From Gaiellaceae bacterium (GTDB lineage: Bacteria > Actinomycetota > Thermoleophilia > Gaiellales > Gaiellaceae), in NCBI GenBank assembly GCA_021323315.1, contig JAJTCQ010000009.1, forward strand, positions 1 to 64,000: a stretch of DNA of 64,000 nt, read 5' to 3'. Of the stretch, positions 38,201-47,242 are shown one piece after another. A program made the translations under genes and the position numbers. Position 1 is the first letter of the stretch; every line of letters starts with the position of its first letter. A model generated the notes under the pieces. That model was not told the DNA's origin, did not search any database, and worked only from the letters and a program-made list of their open reading frames with translations.

Positions 38201-39519
38201 CAGGCGGGCTCCTCCCCGGTCGGTGTGGACACTGATCCTACGACGAGCCGCAGGTCTTCTTCGACTTCCTCGACGCGGACGTGCTCACCGGGGACGAGTT
38301 GCTCGCCGCCGGCGCTCCGCGCACGCCAGAGTTCGCCGTTCACCTGCACGAGGCCGTCCTGCCGCACGATGGCCTCGTTGCCCACCATGCCGTGCACGCC
38401 GACCGCCACGGGTTGCCGGGCTGCACGCAGCGCTCGCGACATCGCGAAGCCGAGGAGGAGTGCAAGGCCGGCGGCGATACCGATCGCCACCGGCATCGAG
38501 ACCTGGTACGCGTCACCGGCAGGGTCGAACAGGATGAGCGCACCGAGGACGAACATGATCGCACCGGCGACGGAGAGCGCCCCGTGCGTAGGGACGAAGG
38601 CCTCGGCGATGAAGAAGGCGGCCGCCAGCGTCATCAACAGGAGCCCGGCTAGGGACACCGGGAGGACCTGTAGGCCGTAGAGCCCGAGGATCAGGGAAAT
38701 CGCGCCGACCGTGCCCGGGAACACGAGCCCGGGGTTCCACAGCTCGACGACGATCCCGATGAGCCCGATCGAGAGCATGAGCGTGATCAGGTTCGGATCG
38801 ACGAGGAAGTCGCGGGCGCGCTGCCAGAAGCTCATCTCGACGTCCTCGATCTGGGCCCCGGCGGTCTCGAGGACGAATCCCTTCGGCACGGTCTTCATTC
38901 CGTCGATTCGCTCGAGCAGGACGGGGATCGTCGGCGCGATGACCTCGACCAGGCCGATCGCCCTTGCCTCCCGCGCGCCGTAGTTCGAGGCCTTCGTGAC
39001 CATGTCCCGTGCCGCCTCGACGTTGCGGTCGTGCTCGCGCGCGAGCTCGCCCGTGTAAGCGGCCGCGTCGTTCACGATCTTGCGGCGGAGGTCCTCGGAG
39101 ATGTCCTCGCCGCTCAGCGAGATCGGTGTCGACGACCCGATGTTCGTCTGTGGCGCCATCGCCGCGACGTCCGCGGCCATCGTGATGACCGCGCCCGCAG
39201 AGTCGGCACTCGAGCCGGGGGGCGCGACGTACACGACCACCGGTACCTCGGCGGCGAGGAAGCGCTTGACGATGCCGCGCATCGACGAAGCGAGACCTCC
39301 CGGCGTGTCGAGGACGAGCACCATCGCTGCGTAGCCGCCCTCCTCGGCACGGTCGACGGCGTCGTCCACGAACTCCTGCGTGACCGGGTTGATGTCGTTT
39401 GCGAGGTGGACGGCAAGCACGCGACCGGCGTCGTCCTGCGCGAGAACGCCCGGCGCCGCCGCAAGCGCTCCGATGAGAAGCGAGACGGCGAGAAATCCCC
39501 GCAAACAACGGCCTGGCAC
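38200..39519 (-). CDS. NfeD-family ClpP-class membrane serine protease (NfeD1b-type)
   Basis: 439 residues from GTG 39519, with a signal peptide ([23 protein letters not shown]). The ClpP-class protease domain contains [16 protein letters not shown], the nucleophile region [21 protein letters not shown] and the general-base Lys in [11 protein letters not shown]. Four or five TM helices and a C-terminal OB-fold NfeD domain ([20 protein letters not shown]) follow. It is paired with slipin, as in many genomes. A TAGAAT box lies 10 nt before the start. Confidence 0.9.
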   Translation of the reverse strand: MPGRCLRGFLAVSLLIGALAAAPGVLAQDDAGRVLAVHLANDINPVTQEFVDDAVDRAEEGGYAAMVLVLDTPGGLASSMRGIVKRFLAAEVPVVVYVAPPGSSADSAGAVITMAADVAAMAPQTNIGSSTPISLSGEDISEDLRRKIVNDAAAYTGELAREHDRNVEAARDMVTKASNYGAREARAIGLVEVIAPTIPVLLERIDGMKTVPKGFVLETAGAQIEDVEMSFWQRARDFLVDPNLITLMLSIGLIGIVVELWNPGLVFPGTVGAISLILGLYGLQVLPVSLAGLLLMTLAAAFFIAEAFVPTHGALSVAGAIMFVLGALILFDPAGDAYQVSMPVAIGIAAGLALLLGFAMSRALRAARQPVAVGVHGMVGNEAIVRQDGLVQVNGELWRARSAGGEQLVPGEHVRVEEVEEDLRLVVGSVSTPTGEEPA

Positions 39520-39529
39520 CGGTGTAAGG

Positions 39530-39535
39530 ATTCTA
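39530..39535 (-). promoter_or_regulatory. Candidate -10 box (TAGAAT) of nfeD-slipin operon
   Basis: The 10-nt gap to the GTG at 39519 predicts a leader of only 3-4 nt. Confidence 0.45.
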
Positions 39536-39594
39536 TCAGCGGAGGTTCTGCGCCCTTGTTCGCGAACTGGGGAGTGGTCACCCTGGAAGCCCTC

Positions 39595-41703
39595 GTGCGT
39601 CGTCTCCTCCTGACCTTCATCGCCGTGGCGACGCTCGCGGCGGCGCCGAATGCGCTCGCGGCGTCGCGCGATCGTGTGACCACGGTCGAGCTCGCGCCCA
39701 GTGGGGCGGGCACGTTCCAGTCTCGGGCGGCGTCGCGGTTCACGCTGGCCGGCGTGCACTGGCGCGGCTCCGGCACCGTCCGGTTCCGTACGCGGTCGCT
39801 CGACGGGCGGTGGAGCTCCTGGCGCGCTGCGGCGCCGGAGGCCGAGGACGGACCCGACGAACGCTCTTCCGAGCGCGGCCGGAAAGGGTGGCGGCTCGGG
39901 AATCCATGGTGGGTGGGCGACTCCGATCGCATCCAGGCGCGGGTGACGGGGAGTGTGACGAGGCTCCGGGCTCACCTCGTGTGGAGCCCCGAGACGCGTA
40001 TTCCCCTGCGGGTGCCGGCTGCCACCGTGGCGCCCCCGATCGTCCCGCGAACGACGTGGGGAGCCGACGAGAGGATCCGCCGCGCTCCGCCCACTTATGC
40101 GTCCGACGTCCGGTTCGCGATCGTCCATCACACGGCTGGCCAGAACGGCTACTCGCGCAGCGAGGCGCCCGCGATCGTCAAGGGCATCCAGCTGTTCCAC
40201 GTCCAGGGGAACGGCTGGAACGACATCGGCTACAACTTTCTCGTCGATCGCTTCGGGACGATCTACGAGGGCCGCTTCGGGGGCGTCGACCGCAACGTCG
40301 TGGGGGCGCACGCCATGGGCTTCAACACCGGCGCGGTCGGCATCGCACTCCTCGGGACGTACGAGGACGCTGCTCCGTCGGCTGCGGCGCAGGATGCGAT
40401 CGCGCGACTCATCGCGTGGCGGCTCGATCTCGCCCATGTCGACCCGACCGCGTTCCTCACGTTCATCTCCGGCGGCAGCGACCGCTATGCCAGCGGGATC
40501 CCGGTGCTTCTGAACGGGATCTCGGGGCATCGCGACACGGGGTTCACCGCGTGTCCGGGTGACGTCCTGTACGGACGCCTCGGCACGATTGCGTCGGTGA
40601 CGCGCGGACTCGGCGGCCTCAAGATCTTCGAGCCCAGGGCGACCGTCGCGGGGTCCGCAGTGCGTGTCCGCGCGCGACTGTCCGAGCCGCAGGGCTGGGC
40701 GGTAGCGGTTGAGGGGGCGAGCGGAGCCGGGGTGGCACGGGGCTCCGGCAGCGGGACGGCGGTCGACTGGACGTGGGACTCGGCAGGATTTCCGCCGGGT
40801 TCGTACCGCTGGACGGTCTCGGCGGGCTCGGCCCGTCCTGCCGTCGGCACCTTCCGCGCGGGCGGCGGCGCCGCGCCTCTAGCGATCGAGACGCTCGTCG
40901 CCGAGCCCGAGGCGATCAGCCCGAACGGCGACGGCCAGGCGGACGCGACGACTCTGACGTATCGGATCTCGGCGTCGGCGAACGTCACGATCGAGGTGAC
41001 CGACGCGATCGGCGGGGTCGTCTCGACCATCGTCGACCGCATGTGGACGGGTGCGGGGCAGCACACGGTCGAGCTCGACGGCGCTGCGCTCGCCGACGGC
41101 TCCTTCAACGTGGTGATGACGGCTCGTACGGCGGCGGGGGCGTCGGTGCAGAAGGTCATCCCGTTGAGCGTCAACCGCACGCTCGGCCTCGTGACCGGCG
41201 CGCCGGTCGCGTTCTCGCCGAACGGCGACGGCCGCCGCGACCGCCTCACGGTGACCTTCGCACTTGCGGCGCCGGCCGGGGTGCGCATCCGCGTCGAGCG
41301 GGAGGGTCGTTGGGTCGCGACTCCGCTGCTGGCGAGCTATCCGACCGGGACGCAGCGCTTCGTCTGGGACGGGATGCGCGGTGTGGGGCTCGTGCGGGAC
41401 GGCGAGTACACGGCTGTCGTCGAGGCGACGGCCGGGCCTGGCGCTATCAGCTTCGGCGTCCCGTTCGCCGTCGACTCGACGGCGCCGCGCGTCCGCATTC
41501 TCGCTGGGGCGGGGCTCAGGGTGAACGTGAACGAGCCGTCGGTGCTGACGTTGGTGATCGACGGCCAGGCGCTCAGGCGTGAGGTCAAGCGCGCCGGCGT
41601 GATCCGCATCCCGTGGGCCGGACCCGCAGTACGTGTGCGTGTCGTCGCCTGGGACGCGGCCGGCAACTCGAGCGGCCCCGCGGTGCGGGTCCGGCGAGGC
41701 TAG
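39595..41703 (+). CDS. Secreted PGRP/amidase_2-domain protein with FlgD-like Ig repeats
   Basis: 702 residues from GTG 39595 (ribosome site GGAAG 5 nt before), which gives a clean signal peptide RRLLLTFIAVATLAAAPNALAA. GTG 39574 is an alternative. The zinc amidase domain has FAIVHHTAGQNGYSRSE, IGYNFLVDRFGTIYEGRFGG and ISGHRDTGFTACPGD, which contain the His, His and Cys ligands. It would cleave the MurNAc-L-Ala bond in peptidoglycan. Downstream are two FlgD-like modules opening with ISPNGDGQADATTLTY and FSPNGDGRRDRLTVTF. Release of autolytic amidase outside the cell is implied. Confidence 0.88.
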   Translation: MRRLLLTFIAVATLAAAPNALAASRDRVTTVELAPSGAGTFQSRAASRFTLAGVHWRGSGTVRFRTRSLDGRWSSWRAAAPEAEDGPDERSSERGRKGWRLGNPWWVGDSDRIQARVTGSVTRLRAHLVWSPETRIPLRVPAATVAPPIVPRTTWGADERIRRAPPTYASDVRFAIVHHTAGQNGYSRSEAPAIVKGIQLFHVQGNGWNDIGYNFLVDRFGTIYEGRFGGVDRNVVGAHAMGFNTGAVGIALLGTYEDAAPSAAAQDAIARLIAWRLDLAHVDPTAFLTFISGGSDRYASGIPVLLNGISGHRDTGFTACPGDVLYGRLGTIASVTRGLGGLKIFEPRATVAGSAVRVRARLSEPQGWAVAVEGASGAGVARGSGSGTAVDWTWDSAGFPPGSYRWTVSAGSARPAVGTFRAGGGAAPLAIETLVAEPEAISPNGDGQADATTLTYRISASANVTIEVTDAIGGVVSTIVDRMWTGAGQHTVELDGAALADGSFNVVMTARTAAGASVQKVIPLSVNRTLGLVTGAPVAFSPNGDGRRDRLTVTFALAAPAGVRIRVEREGRWVATPLLASYPTGTQRFVWDGMRGVGLVRDGEYTAVVEATAGPGAISFGVPFAVDSTAPRVRILAGAGLRVNVNEPSVLTLVIDGQALRREVKRAGVIRIPWAGPAVRVRVVAWDAAGNSSGPAVRVRRG

Positions 41704-41721
41704 GAGCGAGGATCCGGCGAG

Positions 41722-41727
41722 TAGACT
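41722..41727 (+). promoter_or_regulatory. -10 box (TAGACT) of leaderless fabZ operon
   Basis: A 6-nt spacer CGCCGC separates it from the GTG at 41734. The hexamer is identical to that of accD. Confidence 0.65.
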
Positions 41728-41733
41728 CGCCGC

Positions 41734-42177
41734 GTGCCGACACCTGCGCTCCCGTTCGGGAAGGACGTCATCGAGTCGATCCTTCCCCACCGCGATCCGT
41801 TCCTCCTCATAGACGAGGTGGCTGAGCTCGAGCCCGGCCGCCGCGTCGTCGCGCGTCGAGCCGTGAACGCAGACGACTGGTGGTTCGCGGGCCACTTTCC
41901 CGCGCGGCCCGTGATGCCCGGCGTACTCATCGTCGAGGCCATGGCCCAGACGGGCGCGCTGGCGGTGCTCGTCGAGGAGGAGAACCGCGGAAAGATCGCC
42001 TTCTTCGCGGGGATCGACGACTGCCGCTTCAAGCGGGTCGTCGAGCCGGGCGACGTCCTCACTTTGACCTGCGAGATCGACACGGTGCGCGGGCCGATCG
42101 GACGCGGGAAGGCGACGGCGCACGTCGGCGAGTCGCTTGCCGCTCGCGGAACGCTGACCTTCGCCGTGGAGCGGTAA
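41734..42177 (+). CDS. fabZ: 3-hydroxyacyl-ACP dehydratase FabZ
   Basis: 147 residues, hot-dog fold. ILPHRDPFLLIDEV, the catalytic His in FAGHFPARPVMPGVL and the catalytic Glu in IVEAMAQTGAL are all present. It dehydrates 3-hydroxyacyl-ACP in fatty acid elongation. It leads a fab operon: fabZ-fabH-fabD-fabG-fabF. The GTG start is supported by the leaderless box. Confidence 0.95.
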   Translation: MPTPALPFGKDVIESILPHRDPFLLIDEVAELEPGRRVVARRAVNADDWWFAGHFPARPVMPGVLIVEAMAQTGALAVLVEEENRGKIAFFAGIDDCRFKRVVEPGDVLTLTCEIDTVRGPIGRGKATAHVGESLAARGTLTFAVER

Positions 42178-42178
42178 C

Positions 42179-43174
42179 GTGCTCGGCACGGCTCAGGGAG
42201 TGCGCATCGGGATCACGGGCCTCGGCGTCCACGTCCCGGACAAGGTGCTGACGAACGCGGAGCTGGCCGAAATCGTCGAGACGTCCGACGAGTGGATTCG
42301 CGAGCGAACCGGGATCAGGGAGAGGCGCATCGCCGCGGACGACGAGGCGCTCACCGACATCGCGCTTCCCGCCGCGCGGGCCGCCCTCGAGGACGCCGGC
42401 GTGGACGCCGCGGACATCGACTTCCTCGTCTGCGCCACTGTGACCCCGGACATGATGTTCCCGACGTCCTCCGCCCTCCTGGCGGACACACTGGGGATGC
42501 CGAACGCGGCCGCGTACGACCTCCTCGCAGGGTGTACCGGCTTCGTCTACGCGATCGCTCAGGCCTACGGGATGCTGGCGTCCGGCCTCTCGCGACGCGC
42601 GCTGGTGATCGGCGGCGACGTCCTCTCCAAGATCCTCGACTGGGAGGACCGCTCGACTCTCGTGCTCTTCGGCGACGGCGCTGGCGCCGTCGTGATGGAG
42701 CCGGTCGACCGGGGCGGGTTCCTCGGCTTCGAGCTCGGCGCCGACGGCGGGGGTGGCGAGTATCTCTGGTACCCCGGATCGGGTTCGCGACACTTCGAGA
42801 ACCCGGAATCGTTCGTGAAGATGAACGGCCGCGAGGTCTTCAAGTTCGCGACGCGCGTGATGGTCTCTTCGGCGAGTGAAATCCTCGCCGAATGTGGGAA
42901 GACTGTCGACGATGTCGACGTCTACGTTCCCCACCAGGCGAACAAGCGGATCATCGACTACGCGGTGGCTAAGCTCGGGATCCCCCCGGAGAAGACCATC
43001 GTGAACGTCGACCGCTTTGGAAACACCTCGTCAGGCTCGATTCCACTCGCGCTCGCCGACGCGCGGGCCGACGGCCGCCTGCACGACGGGGCGCTCGTGC
43101 TACTGACAGGGATGGGCGCAGGGCTCACATGGGGCTCGGCGCTCGTCGAATGGACGAACGGGAGGCCATCATGA
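42179..43174 (+). CDS. fabH: 3-oxoacyl-ACP synthase III (FabH)
   Basis: 331 residues. The catalytic triad is Cys in LLAGCTGFVYA, His in YVPHQANKRIID and Asn in GNTSSGSIPLA. It starts fatty-acid synthesis by condensing acyl-CoA with malonyl-ACP. The N-terminus ITGLGVHVPDKVLTN and DEWIRERTGIRERR are typical. The start lies 1 base after fabZ. Confidence 0.95.
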   Translation: MLGTAQGVRIGITGLGVHVPDKVLTNAELAEIVETSDEWIRERTGIRERRIAADDEALTDIALPAARAALEDAGVDAADIDFLVCATVTPDMMFPTSSALLADTLGMPNAAAYDLLAGCTGFVYAIAQAYGMLASGLSRRALVIGGDVLSKILDWEDRSTLVLFGDGAGAVVMEPVDRGGFLGFELGADGGGGEYLWYPGSGSRHFENPESFVKMNGREVFKFATRVMVSSASEILAECGKTVDDVDVYVPHQANKRIIDYAVAKLGIPPEKTIVNVDRFGNTSSGSIPLALADARADGRLHDGALVLLTGMGAGLTWGSALVEWTNGRPS

Positions 43175-44091
43175 AAGTGGCGTTCTGCTTCCCAGGCCAG
43201 GGGTCGCTCGAGGAGGGCATGGGCCGGGACGTCGCGGAGGCGTTCCCGGCTGCACGGGACGTGTACCGGATCGGGTCGGAGGCGACCGGGCTCGATCTGG
43301 AGGAGCTCTGCTTCTCGACGCCCCTCGACCAGCTCGTGGACACGGAGGTGCAGCAACCTGCGCTCGTCGCGACGAGCCTGGCGATCCTCGCGGCGATGCG
43401 CGAGCGCGGCCTCGAGCCGGATGTCGTGGTCGGGCACTCGGTCGGCGAGTTCGCAGCCCTGGCCGCCGCCGGGTCGCTGGAGACCGGGACCGCCATCGGG
43501 CTCGTCCGCGAGCGCGGTCTCGCGATGGCCGAGGCGGCTCGCCAGCGTCCCGGCGCGATGGCGGCGATCCTCGGCCTCGCCGACGAAGAGGTCGAGAAGC
43601 TGTGCCGGAGGATCGTCGGCGTGTGGCCGGCGAACTACAACTGTCCCGGCCAGGTCGTGGTGTCCGGGGAGCACGAGGCGGTCGAGGAGTGCTGCGCCGA
43701 GGCCGCTGGCCTCGGCGCTCGACGAGCAGTGATGCTGAAGGTGTCGGGTGCGTTCCACAGCCCGCTCGTCGCCAGGGCGGCGGATCGGCTGCGACCTGCC
43801 GTCGATCGCGTGAAGATCTCGGAGCCGCTGGCGCCGTTCATGTCGACGGTGACGGCGAAGATCGAGCCCGCGCAACGCGTCGCAGCGCTGCTCATCGACC
43901 AGCTCACCGGGCCTGTGCGCTTCACCCAGGCTGCGACCGAGCTGATCCGCTCCGGCGCGACGACGTTCGTCGAGGTCGGGCCGGGGAACGTGCTGTCCGG
44001 ACTCGTGAAGCGGATCGATCGGGGCGTGAAGACGATGTCGGTGAACTCGCTCGAGGGCCTGGAGCGCGCGCAGGAAGCCCTCGCGCGGTGA
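43171..44091 (+). CDS. fabD: Malonyl-CoA:ACP transacylase FabD
   Basis: 306 residues from ATG 43171, overlapping the fabH stop (ATGA). Opening KVAFCFPGQGSLEEGMGRDV, nucleophile GHSVGEFAALAAAG, QRPGAMAAILGL and the catalytic His in SGAFHSPLVARAA are canonical. It loads malonyl groups on acyl carrier protein. Confidence 0.95.
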   Translation: MKVAFCFPGQGSLEEGMGRDVAEAFPAARDVYRIGSEATGLDLEELCFSTPLDQLVDTEVQQPALVATSLAILAAMRERGLEPDVVVGHSVGEFAALAAAGSLETGTAIGLVRERGLAMAEAARQRPGAMAAILGLADEEVEKLCRRIVGVWPANYNCPGQVVVSGEHEAVEECCAEAAGLGARRAVMLKVSGAFHSPLVARAADRLRPAVDRVKISEPLAPFMSTVTAKIEPAQRVAALLIDQLTGPVRFTQAATELIRSGATTFVEVGPGNVLSGLVKRIDRGVKTMSVNSLEGLERAQEALAR

Positions 44092-44813
44092 GCTTCTGCT
44101 CGCTCGAGGGGCGGACGGCGCTCGTCACCGGCGCGTCGCGCGGCATCGGGCGCTCGATTGCGACGGAGCTCTCCGCAGCGGGCGCGTCGGTCGTTCTCTC
44201 GTACCGGACCGGCGCGGAGGAGGCAGATGCCCTCGCCTCGGAGATCGGAGGCCGCGCGGTGCAGGCCGACGTGTCGGACCCGGCATCCGCGGCCGCGCTC
44301 GTCGTGGAGGCAGGCGACGTCGACATCCTTGTCAACAACGCAGGAGTGACGCGTGATGGATTGCTCGTGCGCATGTCCGACGACGACTGGAACACCGTCA
44401 TCAACACCAACCTCGCGTCGTGCTTCTACACCAGCCGGGCGGTGGCGCGCGGGATGATGCGCAAGCGCGCCGGGACGGTCGTGAACATCTCCTCGATCGT
44501 CGGCATCCACGGAAACTGGGGCCAGACGAACTACGCGGCCTCGAAGGCCGGGATCATCGGCTTCACGAAGTCCCTCGCCCGTGAGCTCGGGAGCCGGAAC
44601 GTTCGGGCAAACGTCGTCGTTCCCGGGTACGTGAAGACGCAGCTCACCGACGTGCTTCCCGAGGACGCAACGAACGCGATGCTGCTGAACACCCCGCTGG
44701 GCCGTCTCGGTGATCCCGAGGACGTCGCCGGCGCGGTGAGGTTCCTCTGCTCGGACGAGGCGTCCTTCATCACGGGCGCCGTATTGCTGGTCGACGGAGG
44801 GCTGGGGATGTAG
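44088..44813 (+). CDS. fabG: 3-oxoacyl-ACP reductase FabG
   Basis: 241 residues from GTG 44088 (GTGA overlap with fabD). Short-chain dehydrogenase: NADPH site ALVTGASRGIGRSIA, NNAGVTRDGLLVRM, catalytic Ser in VNISSIVG and the Tyr/Lys pair in TNYAASKAGIIGFTKSLA. The C-terminal VLLVDGGLGM is typical of FabG. It reduces 3-oxoacyl-ACP in each elongation cycle. Confidence 0.95.
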   Translation: MSFCSLEGRTALVTGASRGIGRSIATELSAAGASVVLSYRTGAEEADALASEIGGRAVQADVSDPASAAALVVEAGDVDILVNNAGVTRDGLLVRMSDDDWNTVINTNLASCFYTSRAVARGMMRKRAGTVVNISSIVGIHGNWGQTNYAASKAGIIGFTKSLARELGSRNVRANVVVPGYVKTQLTDVLPEDATNAMLLNTPLGRLGDPEDVAGAVRFLCSDEASFITGAVLLVDGGLGM

Positions 44814-46078
44814 TGGCCGGCGGGTCCGACAACGGCCGTCGCGTGGTCATCACCGGCGTCGGGATGGTGAGCCCGCTGGGGAACGATCCAGCGTCCTCGT
44901 GGGAGACCCTCGTCGCGGGCGAGTCGGGCGCGGGGCCGATCACGCACTTCGACACGTCCGACTACGACGTCCACTTCGCTTGCGAGCTGAAGGACTTCGA
45001 CCCCACGCACTGGATGGACCGCAAGAAGGCGCGACGTATGGATCGCTTCTCGCAGCTGGCGCTGTCGGCAGCGCGGATGGCCGAGGCCGACAGCGGCCTC
45101 GACATCGCCGCCGCGCCGGAGCGCGTGGGCGCGGCCGTGGCGACGGGGATCGGTGGCCTCTACGCCTTCGAGGACTGCTTCCAGAACCTGCTCGAGCGCG
45201 GGCCGGACCGGACGAGCCCCTTCGCGATCGTCCAGATCATCCCGAATATGGCCGCCGCCTGGGTCTCGATGGAGCTGGGAGCGCAGGGCCCGCTCGCCGC
45301 CGAGTGCACGGCGTGCGCCGCATCGAACATGGCGATCGGCGACGGCCTCGACGCAATCCGCCTCGGGCGCGCCGATGCGATGTTCTGCGGCGGTACCGAG
45401 GCGCCGATCACGCGCGTCGGCATCGCCGGGTTCACGGCGATGCGCGCGCTCTCCCGCCGGAACGACGAGCCGACGGCCGCATCCCGCCCGTTCGACTCCG
45501 GCAGGGACGGCTTCGTCATGGGCGAGGCGTCGGGGATGCTCGTGCTCGAGGAGCTCGAGCATGCGCGCTCGCGGGGCGCGAAGATCTATGCGGAAGTGCT
45601 CGGGTACGGCGTCTCGGCCGACGCCAGCCACGTTTCCGATCCCGATCCGACCGGGGCGAATCCCGCCCGGGCGATGCAGATGGCCTTCACCGACGCCGGC
45701 ATCGATCCCGAGGTCGTCGGGTACGTGAACGCGCACGGCACTTCTACGCCGTCCGGCGACGCGGCGGAAACGCGGGTGCTGAAGCTGGCGCTCGGCGAGG
45801 AGAAGGCCCACCGCACGCCGGTCTCGTCGACGAAGGGCGCGACCGGGCACTGCCTCGGCGCGGCCGGGGCGGTCGAGGCGATCTTCTGCACCTTCGCGCT
45901 CCAGCACGGCGTGCTGCCGCCGACGATCAACTACGAGGACCCCGATCCGGAGTGCGACCTCGACTACATCCCGAACGAGGCGCGCCGGCAGGACATCGAG
46001 GTTGCGGTCAACAACTCGTTCGGCTTCGGCGGTCACAACGCCTGCGTGGTCTTCCGGCGCTGGGACGAAGCCGCCTGA
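44813..46078 (+). CDS. fabF: 3-oxoacyl-ACP synthase II (FabF)
   Basis: 421 residues. It overlaps the fabG stop by 1 base (TAGTG). Catalytic residues: Cys in ECTACAASNMAI, His in VNAHGTSTPSGD, and His in KGATGHCLGAAGAVE. It condenses acyl-ACP with malonyl-ACP. Between fabG and fabF most operons of this type carry acpP; here there is no room for it. Confidence 0.95.
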   Translation: MAGGSDNGRRVVITGVGMVSPLGNDPASSWETLVAGESGAGPITHFDTSDYDVHFACELKDFDPTHWMDRKKARRMDRFSQLALSAARMAEADSGLDIAAAPERVGAAVATGIGGLYAFEDCFQNLLERGPDRTSPFAIVQIIPNMAAAWVSMELGAQGPLAAECTACAASNMAIGDGLDAIRLGRADAMFCGGTEAPITRVGIAGFTAMRALSRRNDEPTAASRPFDSGRDGFVMGEASGMLVLEELEHARSRGAKIYAEVLGYGVSADASHVSDPDPTGANPARAMQMAFTDAGIDPEVVGYVNAHGTSTPSGDAAETRVLKLALGEEKAHRTPVSSTKGATGHCLGAAGAVEAIFCTFALQHGVLPPTINYEDPDPECDLDYIPNEARRQDIEVAVNNSFGFGGHNACVVFRRWDEAA

Positions 46079-46082
46079 GCGG

Positions 46083-46559
46083 TCAGACCCGCCGCTCGAG
46101 CAGGAGCGTGTCCCGCCAGGAGCCGTGCAGCTGCGCGATGCGGTCGCGGCGCCCGACCAGGCGGAAGCCGACGCGCTCGTGCAGCGCGACGGTCGCCGCG
46201 TTCTCGGGGAAGACGTTCGTCTGGATCGTCCAGATCCCACCTTCGTCGGCGCTCGCGAGGAGCGCGTCCATCAGCTTGCGCCCGACGCCGCGTCCGCGCA
46301 TCGACCCCGCCACGTACACGGAGTGCTCCGCAACGCCTGCGTAGCACTCCCGCGAGGAGGTCGGCGAGAGTGCGGCCCAGCCGACGATCCGCCCGTCCTG
46401 GACCGCGACGAGGCGGTGATCTCGCAGGCGCGAGGCATCGAACTCCTCGTAGCGTGGCGCCGACGTCTCGAAGGTCGCGTTGCCGGTGGCAATCCCCTCC
46501 GCGTAGATCTCCTCTACGGCGGGCCAGTCGTCCCGCGTCATCGGCCGGATCTGGAACAC
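46083..46559 (-). CDS. GNAT acetyltransferase (phosphinothricin-type)
   Basis: 158 residues from GTG 46559. The PAT-like N-terminus IRPMTRDDWPAVEEIYAEGI and YEEFDASRLRDHRLVA lead to the acetyl-CoA loop YVAGSMRGRGVGRKLMDAL and the C-terminal VALHERVGFRLVGRRDRI. Relatives acetylate phosphinothricin or methionine sulfone/sulfoximine; the substrate here is unknown. It is divergent from the HAD gene, and the two -10 boxes overlap. Confidence 0.85.
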   Translation of the reverse strand: MFQIRPMTRDDWPAVEEIYAEGIATGNATFETSAPRYEEFDASRLRDHRLVAVQDGRIVGWAALSPTSSRECYAGVAEHSVYVAGSMRGRGVGRKLMDALLASADEGGIWTIQTNVFPENAATVALHERVGFRLVGRRDRIAQLHGSWRDTLLLERRV

Positions 46560-46566
46560 GCCGGGC

Positions 46567-46576
46567 AGATTAGGCT
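46567..46576. promoter_or_regulatory. Overlapping divergent -10 boxes for GNAT and HAD genes
   Basis: Minus-strand TAATCT (46572-46567, 7 nt before the GTG) and plus-strand TAGGCT (46571-46576, 6 nt before the ATG) share two bases. RNA polymerase could occupy only one direction at a time. Confidence 0.6.
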
Positions 46577-46582
46577 GCCGGG

Positions 46583-47242
46583 ATGGAGCGATGGGCGACG
46601 TTCGACTGCTACGGGACGCTTGTCGACTGGAACGCCGGGATCCACCGCGAGCTCGAGAAGCTGTTCGGCGTCGAGTTGGCGGACAGCCTGCTCGTCCGTT
46701 ATCACGAGCTCGAGCCACAGATCCAGGCCGACAACCCGGGCGTGTCGTATCGCGAAGTCCTCACGATCGCGCTCGAGACGCTCGCGGCCGAGGCCGGGCT
46801 CACGCTGCCGGAGGGCGAGACGAGCGCGCTGGCCAGATCGCTCCCCGAGTGGCCGGTGTTCGACGACGTGCACGACGGCTTGGCGGAGGCACGCGCAGGG
46901 GGCTGGCGGATCGGGATCCTGTCGAACACGGACCGGGATCTGATCGACGCGTCGATGGACGCGATCGGCGTGCATTTCGATCTTTCCATCGTCGCAAGCG
47001 AGATCGGCTCCTACAAGCCGTCCCAGCGCCATTGGGAGGTCTTCCGGCAACGGGTGGGTGGCGATGTGGGCCACGTTCACGTCGCACAGAGCCTCTTCCA
47101 CGACATCGCGCCGGCAAGCGAGCTCGGGATCCCGTCGATCTGGATCAACCGCCTTGAGGAGCCGGACGACGGGCGCGCATCGCGGACTCTCGTCTCCCTG
47201 GCCAGGCTGGCGAGCACTCTGGACGAGCTCGTCCCCAAATGA
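46583..47242 (+). CDS. HAD-family hydrolase (2-haloacid dehalogenase type II-like)
   Basis: 219 residues. Nucleophile motif TFDCYGTLVDWNAG, motif II ILSNTD, Lys in SYKPSQRHWE and the acidic motif LFHDIAPASELG. This combination matches the haloacid dehalogenase/epoxide hydrolase-like subgroup. Substrate unknown; many members are phosphatases. It starts a three-gene operon with a tandem GNAT and a ureohydrolase (ATGA overlap). Confidence 0.85.
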   Translation: MERWATFDCYGTLVDWNAGIHRELEKLFGVELADSLLVRYHELEPQIQADNPGVSYREVLTIALETLAAEAGLTLPEGETSALARSLPEWPVFDDVHDGLAEARAGGWRIGILSNTDRDLIDASMDAIGVHFDLSIVASEIGSYKPSQRHWEVFRQRVGGDVGHVHVAQSLFHDIAPASELGIPSIWINRLEEPDDGRASRTLVSLARLASTLDELVPK

